From Cryptomeria japonica (taxonomy: Eukaryota; Streptophyta; Pinopsida; Cupressales; Cupressaceae): a DNA stretch of 64,000 nt. The stretch covers positions 186,582,949-186,646,948 of the forward strand of contig NC_081411.1 in NCBI RefSeq assembly GCF_030272615.1. Reading direction: 5' to 3'. Under the pieces are notes generated by a model that saw only the letters and a list, made by a program, of their open reading frames with translations, was not told the DNA's origin and made no database searches. Made by a program: the position numbers and the translations under genes. Shown one piece after another: positions 1-12,259 of the stretch (position 1 is its first letter; every line of letters starts with the position of its first letter).

Positions 1-254
1 TGCATGTTTTTTCCTCTTTGTAATATTTCATTTACTCCTAATGGGTTACTATCTCATTGTGGGTAGGTTTCCACCATGGTTTTTCCCTTAACTAGGTTTT
101 CCACATCAAAAATCTTGGTGTTATATGTGTTATTGATGTGGTGTTGTTTCATGTTTTAACTTTTAATATCAGATCTGTTTTGTGGTTCAAGTTGTAGTAA
201 ATTTTGGAGAAAAATGATTCACCCCCCTCTTAGTTTATTGCATTCATGCCAACA
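1..254 (+). mobile_element. 3' end of a solo-type LTR (family A), cut by the window edge
   Basis: The last 254 bases of an LTR ending in CCAACA (249-254). Just inside the end is a stretch close to GATTCACCCCCCTCTTAGT, and further in the text reads GTGGGTAGGTTTCCACC and GGTTTTTCCCTTAACTAGG. The same blocks, in the same order, end the LTRs at 16588-19242, 17216-18527 (other strand) and 28822-30540. Coding sequence of the Tat-like fossil starts right after it, so this LTR probably inserted into that fossil. Its 5' end and target duplication lie outside the window. Confidence 0.75.
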
Positions 255-425
255 ATCTATTCCTCCTAAAAATCAACACTTTGGTAGATCAATTATTAAA
301 AACATCAGCCCACATATCAATATTAGATCATATCAAAATCTCACCAGCGCACAAAGATATTCTACAGAGAGCTCTTGTAAACACTACCATTCTAAACATA
401 TTGGATATTGATTGATTACAAGCCA

Positions 426-1022
426 TGGTGGGGAATTTAACCATGCCTCACAATCTATCTTATTCTGAACATGATGATGTCTCTTTGAGTCATCCGCATA
501 ACACCCCACTCCATATTGAAGGTTCTATTCTATAAACATCAGGTAAAATGTGTACTAATAGATGGAGCTGGCCTAAATATCTGTACTCTGAAACTTATCT
601 ATGCATTGGATTTCTCAGAAATAACCATTGATTGTAAGAAAGAGATAACATTAAAAGCATATGATGACGAAGAAAGATCATCAGAAGGGTTGGTGGTACT
701 ACCTATTCAAGTGGGACCAGTTCAAAGGGACACTATCTATCAAGTCTTGGACATATATTTATCTTACAACATACTCTTGGGTCATCCTTGGATCCATGAA
801 ATGCAAGTGGTACCATATACATACCACCAATACCTAAAATTTCCTTACAATGGACAGGAAATTTCCATATCAACAGACACTAATCCTTTCCAATACTGCA
901 TCAATCTCAAAGAAACTCAGAATGTCCTTGTACCACACAACAGGGAAGCTCTTGCTTCCACATCATCAAACAATAAAGACTGGCTCGAATCTCTATCCAT
1001 AGATTTTAAGAAAAATATGTAG
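426..1022 (+). pseudogene. Retropepsin-like protease region of the Tat fossil
   Basis: The translated segment 516-1022 holds the two marks of a plant gypsy protease: an active-site-like LIDGAGLNICT and, about 75 residues later, the second-lobe motif NILLGHPWIHEM. The family normally processes the Gag-Pol polyprotein in the virus-like particle. It lies immediately upstream of the acidic linker that leads to the reverse transcriptase, the usual gypsy order. The matching part of the second Tat-like element (55493-56095) has the same arrangement with ILLGRPWLHA. This is a fossil piece of a broken element. Confidence 0.75.
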
Positions 1023-2429
1023 TTAAAGGACAAAGGCATGGGAGAATAATCTTTTGAACCATCCTTATGTCTATCAAAGTTGCCAATTTCACCAAGGTCT
1101 CATAGACAGCCATCAACTTCCAAGAAAAAATCTTCACAGCCCATCAAACTCTTTGATGGTGCATTTATTCAAGTAGGAACATTAGTAGATGAAACAAAGG
1201 ACAAGGATATCTTGAATTGGTTATACAAGGATGAAGAGGACACAAGAGTAACATCATTAAGTGTCACAATCCCAATAGAACAATATTGCAATGGGTTCAA
1301 GATCATGTAAAGGATGGGATACATAGGAAAAAGTCCTATTGGAAAGAGAAGAAAAGGTATTCTAGAACCCATACACCTTCCTACTCAAAGTGCTAAAAAC
1401 AAATTAGGACTAGGCTTTGGTCAGGATATTCCATTTTGCAAGCAACAAACAAATCAACAACAACATCAACAATAAGAGTCAGCATGATAAACAAAATCAA
1501 CAACAAGAGTTAGCACGATGATAACAACAAAAACAAGAAATAACACAACAACAAGAAGTAGACCACGAAATCTCAAAGCAGTAAGAAGAGGAATGTGAAC
1601 AACAACAAGAACTTGCCATTAAAAAGGAGGAAGCTACTCAAAATTTCTACTAATAATTCCATAAACTTCAAGCCAGTTCTAAAATAGACTCAAATGAGTG
1701 GGAATGGAGTTCTTATTCTGAGAAAACCTGTGACATTTATATAGATGTGGTTCATACATATACACCAACACTTTGCAAAGGAGAAAGCTTAGGGTCTCAA
1801 TCATTTGAATTTGGACCACAACATATCTATGATCCTAGTGAGAATGAGAAGATTAAATATGAGACAGACAATCCCAAGGAGAGTACAATCATTAACCTCG
1901 ATCTTGGTACTGACAACCTTGACAATGTTTCTATCATGACCCTTACGACATCAGAGCTTAATCCACCCAAAAATTCTTTACCCCTCATATATCCTGAACT
2001 CATTAACTGGGAACAAATTGAACCTCTCACTATACCCATCTTACAAGATGATGATGCCATTGCCCATTACCTCTGTGCAGTAAACCTAGAAACATGCTCC
2101 ACTAGTGAATCTCATAACGATGTCTTCAACCAGGGGAGTATTAAGTCTTTCAATCGCAAAACAAAAAAAAGACAAACTAGATCTAACAATGAAAACCATC
2201 TAATGGAAGTGCTAGATCACAAAAAAAGTAAAAAGAAAGGACACATCCAATAGTGAAAACCTCTCTAAGGTGCTGGAAGATGAGAGACCTAACACTCTTC
2301 CTAAGCATTATCAGGATAGATCACCAATATTGATTGAGCCAACACAATTAATAAATATCGGTACTACAGAAGCAACAAGAATATTACATCTGGCGGCATC
2401 CTTAACAAATCAAGAGAAACCAAGTTTAA

Positions 2430-3781
2430 CAAGGTTTTTCGAAGAAAAGAAAATCAAATTTTCTTGGTCATATGTAGATATGCCAAGGATAGATCCATAT
2501 TTGATCATGCACAATTTATCCATAGCTCCATGAGCCAAACTTGTCAAATAGAAGTTGAGAAAAATGAATCCACATGTGGCACTGCTAGTCAAAGAAGAAC
2601 TAAAGAAACTATTGGATGTTGGTTTCATCCAACCAATTGACTATGCAAAGTGGATGTCCCACATAGTACTAGACAAAAGCACTAGGATATGCACTAACTT
2701 CAGATATTTGAACAAGGCTTGTCCAAAGGATGATTTTCCTTTACCTAGCATTGGTATTGTTGTAGATGTAACAACAGGACATGCCATGTTATCACTCATG
2801 GATGGTCTTTTGGGATACAATCAGATCAAAATAGCACCAGAAGATCAAGACAAGACAACTTTCACCTGCCCATGGGGTACCTACTGCTAGAATGTCATGC
2901 CTTTTGGCTTAAAAAATGCAGGAGCAACATATCAATGAAAAATGACCACCATTTTTCATGACATGATGTAAAAACTCATGGAAGATTATGTGGATGATAT
3001 GTTACCCAAATCATTCATAAGAGAAGGACATCTATAGATTCTTGACAAAATATTTCAGAGGCTAGAACAATTCAATGTGCGACTAAATCCAAAAAAGTGT
3101 TTGTTTAGAGTAACGTCAAGCAAGCTCCTGGGATAGATAGTATCAACTAAGGGCATCGAGGTGGATCTCGTAAAAGTACAAGCAATTATGGAGACGCCAC
3201 CTCCTGGAAATATTAGCCAGTTAGGATCTCTACAAGGAAGGTTGCAATCCATTAGAAGGTTCATTGCACAATTGGTCGGCAAGTGCCTCCCTTTCACTCA
3301 TCTACTCCACAAAAATGTTCCTTTTAGATTGGAAGACAAATGTGAAGAATCATTCAACCAATTAAAGCAATATCTGATGAATCCACCCATATTGGTGTCA
3401 CCAATGTCTAGAAAACCACTTCTACTATACATATCAGCTATAAAAGTATCTTTAGGAGCTTTGTTGGCACAAGAGGATTCAACAGGAAGCGAAAGAGTAA
3501 TTTACTACATTAGTTTAACATTAAATGAATATGAGCTCAACTACACATTCATTGAAAAGGTTTGTTTAGTAGTGGTGTTCACTTCTCATAAGTTACAACA
3601 CTACATGCTAGCTCATACAATCAAGCTAATAGAAAAAATAGACCCATTGAAGTATTTACTCAGCAAGGCTACTTTAACAGGAAGATTAGCTAAATGGTTA
3701 ATGATTTTGAGTGAGTTTTATATCCAATACACAAACAAAAGGGCAATCAAAGGTCAAGAAATAGCATATCAGTTGGCTTAG
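2430..3781 (+). pseudogene. Reverse transcriptase and first RNase H of the Tat fossil
   Basis: The segment begins with the pre-RT wording FSWSYVDMPRIDP, passes through the fingers/palm motif NKACPKDDFPLPS and GYNQIKIAPEDQDKTTFTC, and on to an MPFGLKNA-type motif near 2900. From about 3350 it reads as the connection and RNase H domains: KPLLLYISAIKVSLGALLAQ corresponds to the gypsy RNase H opening, and the following residues match the family's YISLTLNEYELNYT region. In a living element it would copy RNA to DNA and degrade the RNA strand. The reading frame is broken several times across the segment. Confidence 0.85.
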
Positions 3782-4300
3782 GTGCCATTACAAGACAATC
3801 ATATGTTGTATATTGAATTTCCAGACATGGATGTCCTAACAGTCACAACACAACCATGGGTCTTGTACCCTAATGTATCATACACACAACATGGATCAAG
3901 TATCGACATCCTACTCATCACCCCACAAGGACATACAGGTCTATGGAGATTCCCAATTGGTCATCAATTAGGTAAATGATGACTATGAACCCAAGGATGA
4001 CAAGTTGATACCAAAAGGATGGTGGATGAATTCAAGAAATACTTTGTGGTTATCAAATTCGAGCAGATTCCCAGGCTAGATAACAAAGCAACAGATTCCA
4101 TGGCAACCATTACCTCACTCCTACAAATACTGACAAAACAAAATCGTTATGAGTTCCTGGTGGAGCAATTATTTTCCCCTGCACACGACAATCCTGAATC
4201 CCAAGTCATAGGTCACCTTGTCAATTCCGACTCACTATTCTATGAAAAGATCTATACCTACCTAGAAGATAAGACCCTTCCACCTAATATATCTGAAACT
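3782..4300 (+). pseudogene. Second, archaeal-type RNase H of the Tat fossil
   Basis: After the first RNase H the text reads WVLYPNVSYTQHGSSIDILL, then ITPQGH, which matches the opening strand pair of the additional (archaeal-type) RNase H that Tat-lineage elements carry between pol RNase H and integrase. Further on, near 4019-4110, comes KYFVVIKFEQIPRLDNKATD, the end of the same fold, with the conserved Asn and Ala before an Asp. A dual RNase H is one of the best lineage markers for Tat, and supports the family call for the whole element. Broken. Confidence 0.7.
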
Positions 4301-5489
4301 TGAAACACAACTTTATACATCAAGTAGCCCATTATAGCCTAACTATTGATACACTTTATGGATGGGGTCTTGATGTTACTCTCCTTCGGTTTCTTAATAG
4401 TAACAAATCTGAAACCGCCTTGCAAGAAGTTCATGAGGGTATTTGTGGTACACATTTAAGTGGTCCTACTCTAGCCAAGAAACTTTTGAGACTAGGATAC
4501 TACTAGCCAAACATGGAAAAAAATCCAATCAGTTTACTAAGAAGTGTCAAAATTGTCAAATCCATGGGAATCTTATACATGCACCAGCACAAGAACTACA
4601 ACCATTCACAACATCATGGCCATTTTGTCAGTGGGGACTCGACCTCATCAATAAAATCCATCCCTCCTCAAATGGACACAAGTTAATTATCACAACCACT
4701 AAATATTTTATAAAATGGATTGAAGTTGTTCCAATAACCACTGTCACTGGTAGGCAAATATCCTCTACCATCCTGAACTACATTATATGTCGATATGACA
4801 TTCCTAGTTCCATTATCACTGATAATGGTAGACCCTTCAAGAACCAAGATGTGAAAGAAATATGCAACAGAATCCATATCCCGCATTGTTTTTCCACACC
4901 ATACTATCGTCAAGGAAATGGCCAAGTAGAAGCTTCAAATAAAACCATTCTGGAAATCTTAAAAAAGACAGTGAACGATGTTGGTCATGATTGGCATCTC
5001 CAATTAAATTGTCCCTTATGGGCATACCGAACTAGCATCTGCACACCTATAGGAGCCACACCATATGTGCTTGTATATATATCATAAGCCATCTTACCCA
5101 TTCAAGTCATAATACCTTTACTCAGAGTATCATTGAAAGGATTCATCCCAGATGAGGAGTACCAGATAAACAAACTACAAGAGTTGGAGTTGTTAAACAA
5201 ACACCGTCAACATGCTTTTGATCATATAAAATAATATCAACAGAGAATGTCCAGAAGTTATAGCCATAGAGTGAATCCAAGAATATTTTAGGTTGGTGAC
5301 TTGGTACTAAAAGAAAATCCCCGCAATCAATAGGATCAAGAAAAGAAAGGCAAGTTTCAACCAAATTTTCTAGGTCCTTTCATCATCATATTAGCATACA
5401 AATCAGGTGCATATCACTTATCTACATAAAAAGGGGACTTGTTTGATGAGCCTATCAACATCATCCATCTCAAAAGGTTCTACAGCTGA
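4300..5489 (+). pseudogene. Integrase of the Tat fossil
   Basis: The zinc-finger half (4400-4570) reads CGTHLSGPTLAKK-like then CQNCQIHG. The catalytic core shows the three acidic positions in context: WGLDLI near 4640, ITDNGRPFK near 4820 and NGQVEASNK near 4920. The C-terminal part (about 5250-5489) reads as the GPY/F-like tail and closes with HLKRFYS and a stop ending at 5489. The family inserts the DNA copy into the genome. This piece is relatively well preserved, but the element as a whole is broken. Confidence 0.85.
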
Positions 5490-6449
5490 GTCATATAATG
5501 CACGGAATAGAAGAAAAATAAAAATAAATAAAGAAAGGGAAAAATACAAAAAATAAATACAATAAAAACAAGTAGTGAAAACCTAGCAATAGGCACTATT
5601 TGTGATAGATCAACTCCTTCATCTATTCCTACACTACCATTCATCTTCTTTTCACTATCATTTTCCATATTCATAATAGAAAGCCTCGTATCCATCTCAA
5701 GCATGATGTTAACATCTCACCATGGCTTGTGATCCTTGTATATATCCATAAAGAAAGGTCCTGTCTAGAATAGGGGAAAAATCCTACACTCAATGGGGGA
5801 AATCGGTTTTAGTCTTCAACAAAATAGACAACCAACATTAAGGCAACACCCAAAGCAAGAATCAAAACACAATTCAACATCGAACATAGAATGCACATTT
5901 CAAACCAATCTTCAGACTCAACATTAGAACTGGTAAAACACAACACGATGGATGATATATCCTGAATCATGGTTTGATTACTTTAGCATGAGGTTTGACT
6001 GTTTGTATCTTGATTTTTGGTTATCAGATCTTCAGAGAAACTCAAGGATGTCTTGAACTAGAGAAGCAAAGAAGGGGTTTGATATTTTCTTTGTCTACTA
6101 TTTGTGAGTGGATCATTTGTACTATACAAATTTGTCACAAGACATTATTAGAAGCATATAATTGAAGACATTTTGGATTTTCATATACTGATGGTTCACT
6201 TGTGCCTGTTTTAGGCAAACAACATTGAGGTTGTCTTTGTTAAAATTATACCTCAACGCTGGTATCATTTTGCAATATCAAAATCCATGTAAATTGTACT
6301 CAGGTCATCAGGGTTCAATTATACCATCAATGTTTGTACTAACTTTCAAAATTTTACAACTCCATGATGATAAAAAGAACACACACAATTGGTCGATGAA
6401 ATGACAACATTTCACAAATCAGTTTGCATGGTTAGAATAGATGGAATTC

Positions 6450-7160
6450 ATATCAAAGGCATTTAATTACATGCATATCATTACATTTAGTGGTATATCA
6501 TAATCATTTCATTACACATCTTTATCCTTACATATAGTAGCGTAGTATGGCATTCATCCATAAAATTGTCAATAATTATATTATAGAACATTATACACAT
6601 TCATATGCATTAACATCATCATACATACAACATCATTATTGAATAATCCATCATCATACATGAACATAATCATGAATCAACAAATCATCATATAGGCATA
6701 CTCATCATATATCACCTTCAAAACATATAGATCACATCATCATGAAATCACTCATCACATAGAAAACACACACCACACAAACATCATAAGAATCCATAAA
6801 CATAAAATCATAGAGACATGCATATAGGCCTCTATATTATAAAGTAAATGCATCCATCCATACATGAAAATCCTCATCATCATACATAAAATCATTGCAT
6901 CCATCACATCATAAATAAATCATTTATGAAAATTATCATCATCCCATATAAGCATATGCATCAAATAGGCACATATCACAATACGTGCATATCACAAGAA
7001 GATCATATAGCTCATTGTAAAATCATCATAACAATCATCATATGCATTTATATACAGAAATCATGACATATAGACATCTATAAGCATATAAGATAGAAAT
7101 CATGACATACATTCATATGCATCATCATATAACATCACATCATCATCTACAAGTACCACA
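6450..7160. repeat. CAT-rich low-complexity field
   Basis: About 700 bases dominated by CATCAT, ACAT and ATCATATA words, with no G-rich stretch and no open frame. The period is irregular, so this is a cryptic microsatellite-like field rather than a clean tandem array. It lies in the 3' region of the Tat fossil, just beyond the end of the antisense mobile-domain relic. Confidence 0.7.
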
Positions 7161-7314
7161 TGTGGATCCAAGGAAAAATCATTGTTGTATCTCATATAAA
7201 TCTCCAAAATAATGTCAAGAATACAAATCATATCAGGTTTGTATATAAGATACATCAAAAGGAATGATAAACATCACAAATGTCTATACAACATCAAGAT
7301 AAATAAAATTAGGC

Positions 7315-9150
7315 ATGACTGCGTCCAAAAGTTGATGGTTTCACTCCACCTGTACCACCTCTAGATGCTCCTGCCCCAGGATCTTTGCCTGGTGGATCCT
7401 ATCATAGTAATCCTATCACACCCCAACTCTTAGTCTGGGAGTGACTCTATCCAGATCTCATAGCGGCCACAACTGCGTAACTTGGTGCTCTATTCTCTCG
7501 AGGGAGCAGATCCTCATATAATAGCCTCTAATACTTGACCTCATTGGCCAGTTACTACATCTCTCTCAAGCTGTCTCTTAGTGGGGCTCCTATTACTACT
7601 CTATCGACCAATGCCTCTGCTCATCCCTATCATTCTACTGCTGAGCAATCTGTCTCTGTTGTTGTGCAACCTGTTCCTACAGCTGCTGAACTGAGGCCTA
7701 AAGTGTTCTAATCTATGCATCCTATTGATGAGGTGACACACAGATCTATACCTGTCTTGGCAGTTGTCCTATGGATCATAGAATCTACACCTAGGAGGAA
7801 GTGCCCATTGCCTTTGTCCCTATGACCTGTGGAAGGGGCATCCTTGATCTCCTCTATTGTATTGTCTTGCTTTCTATATCATGTATGGCCCTGCTGGCCC
7901 CTGATCCACCATCATCCCCACCCTCCTCCTCATCATCATCATCTTAGCACCTGTGAACCCCTCTACCCTATGGTATGTCCTCTTCCTCATCATCAAAAGT
8001 TGGCACTGCCTCGGTAAGATCTAACAACTATGGTACTACATGAGTTATCTAGTACTGTGAGTACTCAGCTATCATACCTGCATCAATAACTCCTGTGACA
8101 TAGTCCTAGGTCTATGCACCCAAAATCTGATACTCAGCACAGGCTGCATCACTAGATATGGTGGGTCCACACTCTGGCATATCCTACTGACGACATGCAT
8201 ATAAATAGGCTCCTAATGGTACTCCCTGCTATCTCACATATTGCCTATAGACTCGGTTATGTAAAAACCTCTTGATAATGAAAGACATCTGACCAATCAA
8301 GTACCTCAAGGCAAAAACATATGGCATCTCTCGTTCATCCTTAGGCCATGCCTCATAGTTAAGATACGACCTCCAAATGATTGTATCCAAATCATCTAAC
8401 GCTCAATGCCAATACTTCAATTTGCCTAGCTTACATTGGACAACAACAACTGTGTATCCATAAACATAGGGTCGACCAACTAGTCTATCTTTGTTTGCTA
8501 GTGTCTAAGTGATCGCTATGTGCTCCTAAGCCCACACCTATAGAAATGTCACTCTTGCAGATAAAATCGCTTATCCTCTATACAACACCTAATGCAACTC
8601 CCAATATAGATATGCTAGCATGCATGATCCCCAAGAAAATCTCCTGCCCTCGGTCACCATGGCCTCTAGCACTAACCCCCAACCCACTGCTAGACCCTTC
8701 GACCTACGGTTGATACATATAAAACCTCCAATAAATCCTGAAAGAACTAATCATAGTGGCACGTATCTATCAAATATCTCTTGTCAGGAGATCACAGATC
8801 CACAAATGTGCTTGTCCTAGAACACTCGTCGCAATGCCTTAGCCCCGTCCTCCTCTGCGTGCTCATATTGCAGAAGACCTCTCACCACAGGGATTCGAAG
8901 AATCCTATAGATGTCCTCAGGTGTCACCATCATCCCTCTAGTCACTAGGTGAAAGGTGTTGGTGTTGATATGCCTCCACTCTGCCAACACTGTCAGTCTC
9001 CCTCGGTATTGTATACTAGAGCATGTCAAGAAGAGAGGATAATCCACACCTCTCGATAATATCTCTATCAGCCTGTGACAACTGAGGAATCAATTTCCAT
9101 GTCTTTGGGAATTTCACCCGAGACTGAAGGACACCTAACTTCTCCTGCAT
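7315..9150 (-). pseudogene. Antisense plant-mobile-domain (PMD) relic inside the Tat fossil
   Basis: Reading the minus strand from the ATG at 9150 gives MQEKLGVLQSRVKFPKTW, then a PMD-like core: GLSSLLDM, AEWRHINTNTFHLV, RGMMVTPEDIYRILRIPV. Further on come AYLYWELH and ILSARVTFL, matching the later conserved part of the PMD, where a Trp/Tyr-rich helix precedes a leucine-rich helix. Towards 7900-8020 the product would be rich in Asp and Glu, and then Gln-rich (about 7600-7700). PMD proteins (MAIN/MAIL type) act in gene silencing and genome stability; the domain is also found inside plant transposons. Here it runs opposite to pol inside the element's 3' region, so it is best read as captured cargo. 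It is broken many times. Confidence 0.7.
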
Positions 9151-9159
9151 ATCAAAACA

Positions 9160-9740
9160 TATCAAGCCTATCAAAATCAAATCACATCAGATCATGAAAT
9201 CACATCAATCTATCAAATTTATCAACTCTATCAGATCAATCAACAATCAATCAATTAAAACATACCAAAGACTAATATCAAGAACAACATCAAAATCAAT
9301 CAAATCCTATCCAAAACCATATTGAAATCAAAATTCAGAAGATCAATCAACAATCAATCAATTAAACCATACCAAAGGACCCATATCAAGAACCGTATCG
9401 AGATCCAAAAGACCCATGTCAAAATCAAAACAATCCTATCTGGAACCATATCAAAATCACACAATTAGATCAAAAAGACCCATATTAAGATCCAAAAGAA
9501 CCAAATTGAAATCAAGCATAATCAAATTGAACCATATCAAAAATCAATCAATTAAACCATACCAAAGGACCCATATCGAGATCCAAAAGACCCATACCAA
9601 AATCAAAATATTCAAATCAATTTGAAACATATTGAAAATCAATCAATCAATCCAATCAAGCCATATCCAAAGAAAAATGATCCATATCCAAGTTAATTCA
9701 TATCGAAACCAAGGAAACACATTCAATTTCTTATATTTTT
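9160..9740. repeat. Degenerate interspersed short repeats
   Basis: Words such as AATCAATCAATTAAACCATA, CCAAAGGACCCATATC and GAGATCCAAAAGACCCATA recur with small changes about every 30-90 bases. The field lies directly upstream of the antisense mobile-domain relic (in its orientation), and probably grew by local duplication within the element's 3' region. Confidence 0.6.
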
Positions 9741-9744
9741 AGGT

Positions 9745-10080
9745 AATATGCTAAAACAATATGAAAATGCGCTAAATCATATCAAAGTGCTAGAATATTC
9801 CACAAATGTGCTAACCAACACTCCCAAAGCACGCTACTAAATCAACAAATGTGCTACATTGATCATCCAATGCGCTACTTCTAGCAATGCACTAATCTAT
9901 CATATAGATGTAATACCTTATTGGGTGAATACGCTAAATGACTCCAATACGCTACCTATCATCTAAATGTGCTAACCTATTCATCATATGCACTAAAGTT
10001 GTGCCCTAGGGTAGCTATGCAGTAAACTACATTTTGTATGCACTAAAACCTAACTCTAATGTGCTAAACCGACAAAATCC
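9745..10080. repeat. Array of short GCGCTA/GTGCTA/GCACTA words
   Basis: Within about 335 bases the word (A)TGYGCTA, or close forms (GCGCTA, GTGCTA, GCACTA, ACGCTA), appears roughly 16 times at 15-30 base spacing, separated by unrelated AT-rich filler. It lies about 500 bases upstream of the polypurine tract of the Tat fossil. No open frame. Function unknown. Confidence 0.65.
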
Positions 10081-10590
10081 ATAGCAAAAACATGAAAAAC
10101 CTGCAAAAAATTATTAAAAATCTCACAAAAAGGCACAGTTTTTTAATACTTACCGGTGGTCCATACGTGGTGGGCCTCTAGAAGTGTCTGACTCGTTCAA
10201 ATCGGTGGGTGTGGTACAGAATTTACATTTTCTCCAGAGCTCTATTCTCCAATCACAAGAGGTAAAAAGAGGGTTATTAAGTGGGATTGTTTTTTCCACT
10301 TCTTCAATTTAATTAATTTGGCAGCCTAAATCATTCTTTTTTGGGAGATGAATCAATCCAAACATTTTGAAAAAATTGAACACCATAAATATTTTGAAAA
10401 ATTCAAAAATCGTAAAAAATTCAAACATCGTTGATTATTCTAAAAAATTCAAAGATTTCACGATTCATCTCCCGAGGGGGCATTATCATTATCATCTATC
10501 AAATCAGCATCAAGGGCAAGCAAATCGAAATTTTTATCAACATCATCAAGTGATTTTTCTTTGAATCAACATGTGGTCACATATCACTTC

Positions 10591-10604
10591 AAAGAGGGGA
10601 AAAA
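10591..10604 (+). other. Polypurine tract of the Tat fossil
   Basis: AAAGAGGGGAAAAA directly precedes the LTR start TGTAGACACA. In this family a polypurine tract at this place primes plus-strand DNA synthesis. It fixes the orientation of the element as plus and the left edge of its 3' LTR. Confidence 0.8.
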
Positions 10605-12173
10605 TGTAGACACATAAAAATGAATTCTAAATTAAATAAATATTTAATATTTATTTAATTCACTAACAATTCTTCTATTCATTAAATTAATATTTAATTA
10701 ATTCACCCCTTCCTCTATTAAATTAAATAAATTATTCACTGTATTTAATTTAATTGATCTAGCCAAATTTAGTCTATTAATTAAATAGATCATGTTTATT
10801 TAATTAAATACCCCTTCACATTTAATTAAATTTATATTTAATTAGATACCCTTTTTCAATTAATTAAATACCTTCCACACATTTAAATAAATCAATATTT
10901 ATTTAAATCTATTAAATGCAAGTTGCAACCAATAATTGAAATAAATCAATTTTATTTTAATTAAATCCCAAAAATCCTCCCACTTGCATTCTCCTACAAA
11001 ATCCACTTGCATGCCTAAACCCCTTCTAGATTCTTCTAATCACTTCCAATTTAGTCTAATCCCCCTCATAAACATTTGCACATTCCTTAAGAAAAAGGTC
11101 ACTTCTCAAAAGCCTTTGAAGTCTTCAATAACCATTAAAGGCTTTATGTCTTCAAATGGTTAACCTCTAAAGTCTTCCAAACCATTAATGGTTAACTCAA
11201 ACTCAACCCTGGGTTAGATACTTTCTCTCTAACTTAACCATCATTTTAACTCATGGGTCTCTTCAAGCATTCATTGCTTTGACCATGGTTATCCTTTAAC
11301 TCTTGCACATTCTTTTATCCTTTGGATAAAAGGATTATCCACTAACTCAACCCTAACCATACCCCCTAAGGTAACCACCATGTCTTCTCAAGCATTTAAT
11401 GTCTCTTCTCTCTCCTCTCAAGCTTTCTCATGTTGACAATTGTCACCATTTCATTGGTGAAAATTGTAAACATCGATTGAGGATCATTCATTCCTAGCCC
11501 TTGTTAATATTACTCAATCTTAACCATCCAATTGCCCAATTCTTCTATAAATAAGCCTTATTTCTCTCATTATCAATCATCATAAGTTTTATGCATCCGG
11601 GCTATAGTCTATTAAAGTCTTAATTTTTGCCTCTCTTTGTTGTAAATCATCATCTTAATCATTTATAAGCATTGTTAGTATAGTATTTTATCATGGTATC
11701 ATATATCATATTAGGCTATTATATCATCATTACCATAGCATAATCCTTATCTTAATAAGTTTATCATATAGATCTTAGTTGCATATTGCATATAGATCAT
11801 TTTTATCCATTATCACTTGTTCTTGGAGTTTTCATTCTAAAGGTCAGTTGCTCAATGATCTAATAGCAACCATTGACTTGAGGAATCCTATGTGATAGAG
11901 AACAATGAGAAACCTTTTGAAAGATTTGCTTCTTTAACTAGTTTACCAATTTAGTCTTTATATCTAATGTTTCATTGGTATGTTAGTTTCTTGTCTTTCT
12001 GATTAATCAACTGACACCACTATTCTGGCATACACTTCTCATACTTCTTCTTTGAGATTTATTTTGTATAGTTTTCATCTCTCTTTTGTGGGGAGTTTTT
12101 TCCGATTGGGTTTTTTCTCTCTTTCTTCGTTTGTGAGAGATTGCATTTCTTTGATTGCATTTTCATTTTTACA
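10605..12173 (+). mobile_element. 3' LTR of the Tat fossil
   Basis: Starts TGTAGACACA right after the polypurine tract and most plausibly ends TTTTTACA at 12173, giving 1569 bases with TG...CA edges. The first part is AT-rich with many TAATTAAAT words (10620-10970). The middle (11520-11600) has a promoter-like stretch with TCTATAAATAAGCC. The partner 5' LTR is outside the window, so the target duplication and LTR divergence cannot be read. Confidence 0.7.
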
Positions 12174-12259
12174 TGGGTACCTAACATGACCTCATAGCCC
12201 AGACCCATCTTGCGTTGTTAACTTAAGTAAACATTCCCCTAAGTTGCACTTATGGGGGG

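Larger units (their letters stand above)
5490..10590 (+). other. Long 3' region of the Tat fossil
   Basis: Between the integrase stop and the polypurine tract lie 5.1 kb without sense-strand coding. 5490-6440 shows nothing recognisable. Then come a CAT-rich field (6450-7160), an antisense plant-mobile-domain relic (7315-9150), a field of degenerate AATCAATCAATTAAACCATA-like and CCCATATCAAGA-like repeats (9160-9740), a field of short (A)TGYGCTA-like words (9745-10080), and an A-rich stretch up to the polypurine tract. Long 3' regions with tandem repeats and extra reading frames are known from Tat-lineage elements. Confidence 0.7.
255..12173 (+). mobile_element. Old Ty3/gypsy retrotransposon, Tat lineage (3' LTR present, 5' end outside window)
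   Basis: Parts in order: protease (about 426-1022), an acidic and Gln/Lys-rich stretch with no recognised domain (1023-2430), reverse transcriptase and RNase H (2430-3781), a second archaeal-type RNase H (3782-4300), integrase (4300-5489), a long 3' region (5490-10590) and a 3' LTR (10605-12173). The RT wording NKACPKDDFPLP and GYNQIKIAPEDQ, the dual RNase H and the long repeat-filled 3' region are traits of the Tat clade. The element is broken many times, and its pol reads only in patches, so it is old. An LTR of family A sits at its upstream edge. No capsid-region gag is recognisable before the protease. Confidence 0.85.

Noticed and set aside
7829-8017. His/Pro-rich plus-strand frame
   Set aside because: It is the complement of the Asp/Glu-rich tail of the antisense mobile-domain relic.
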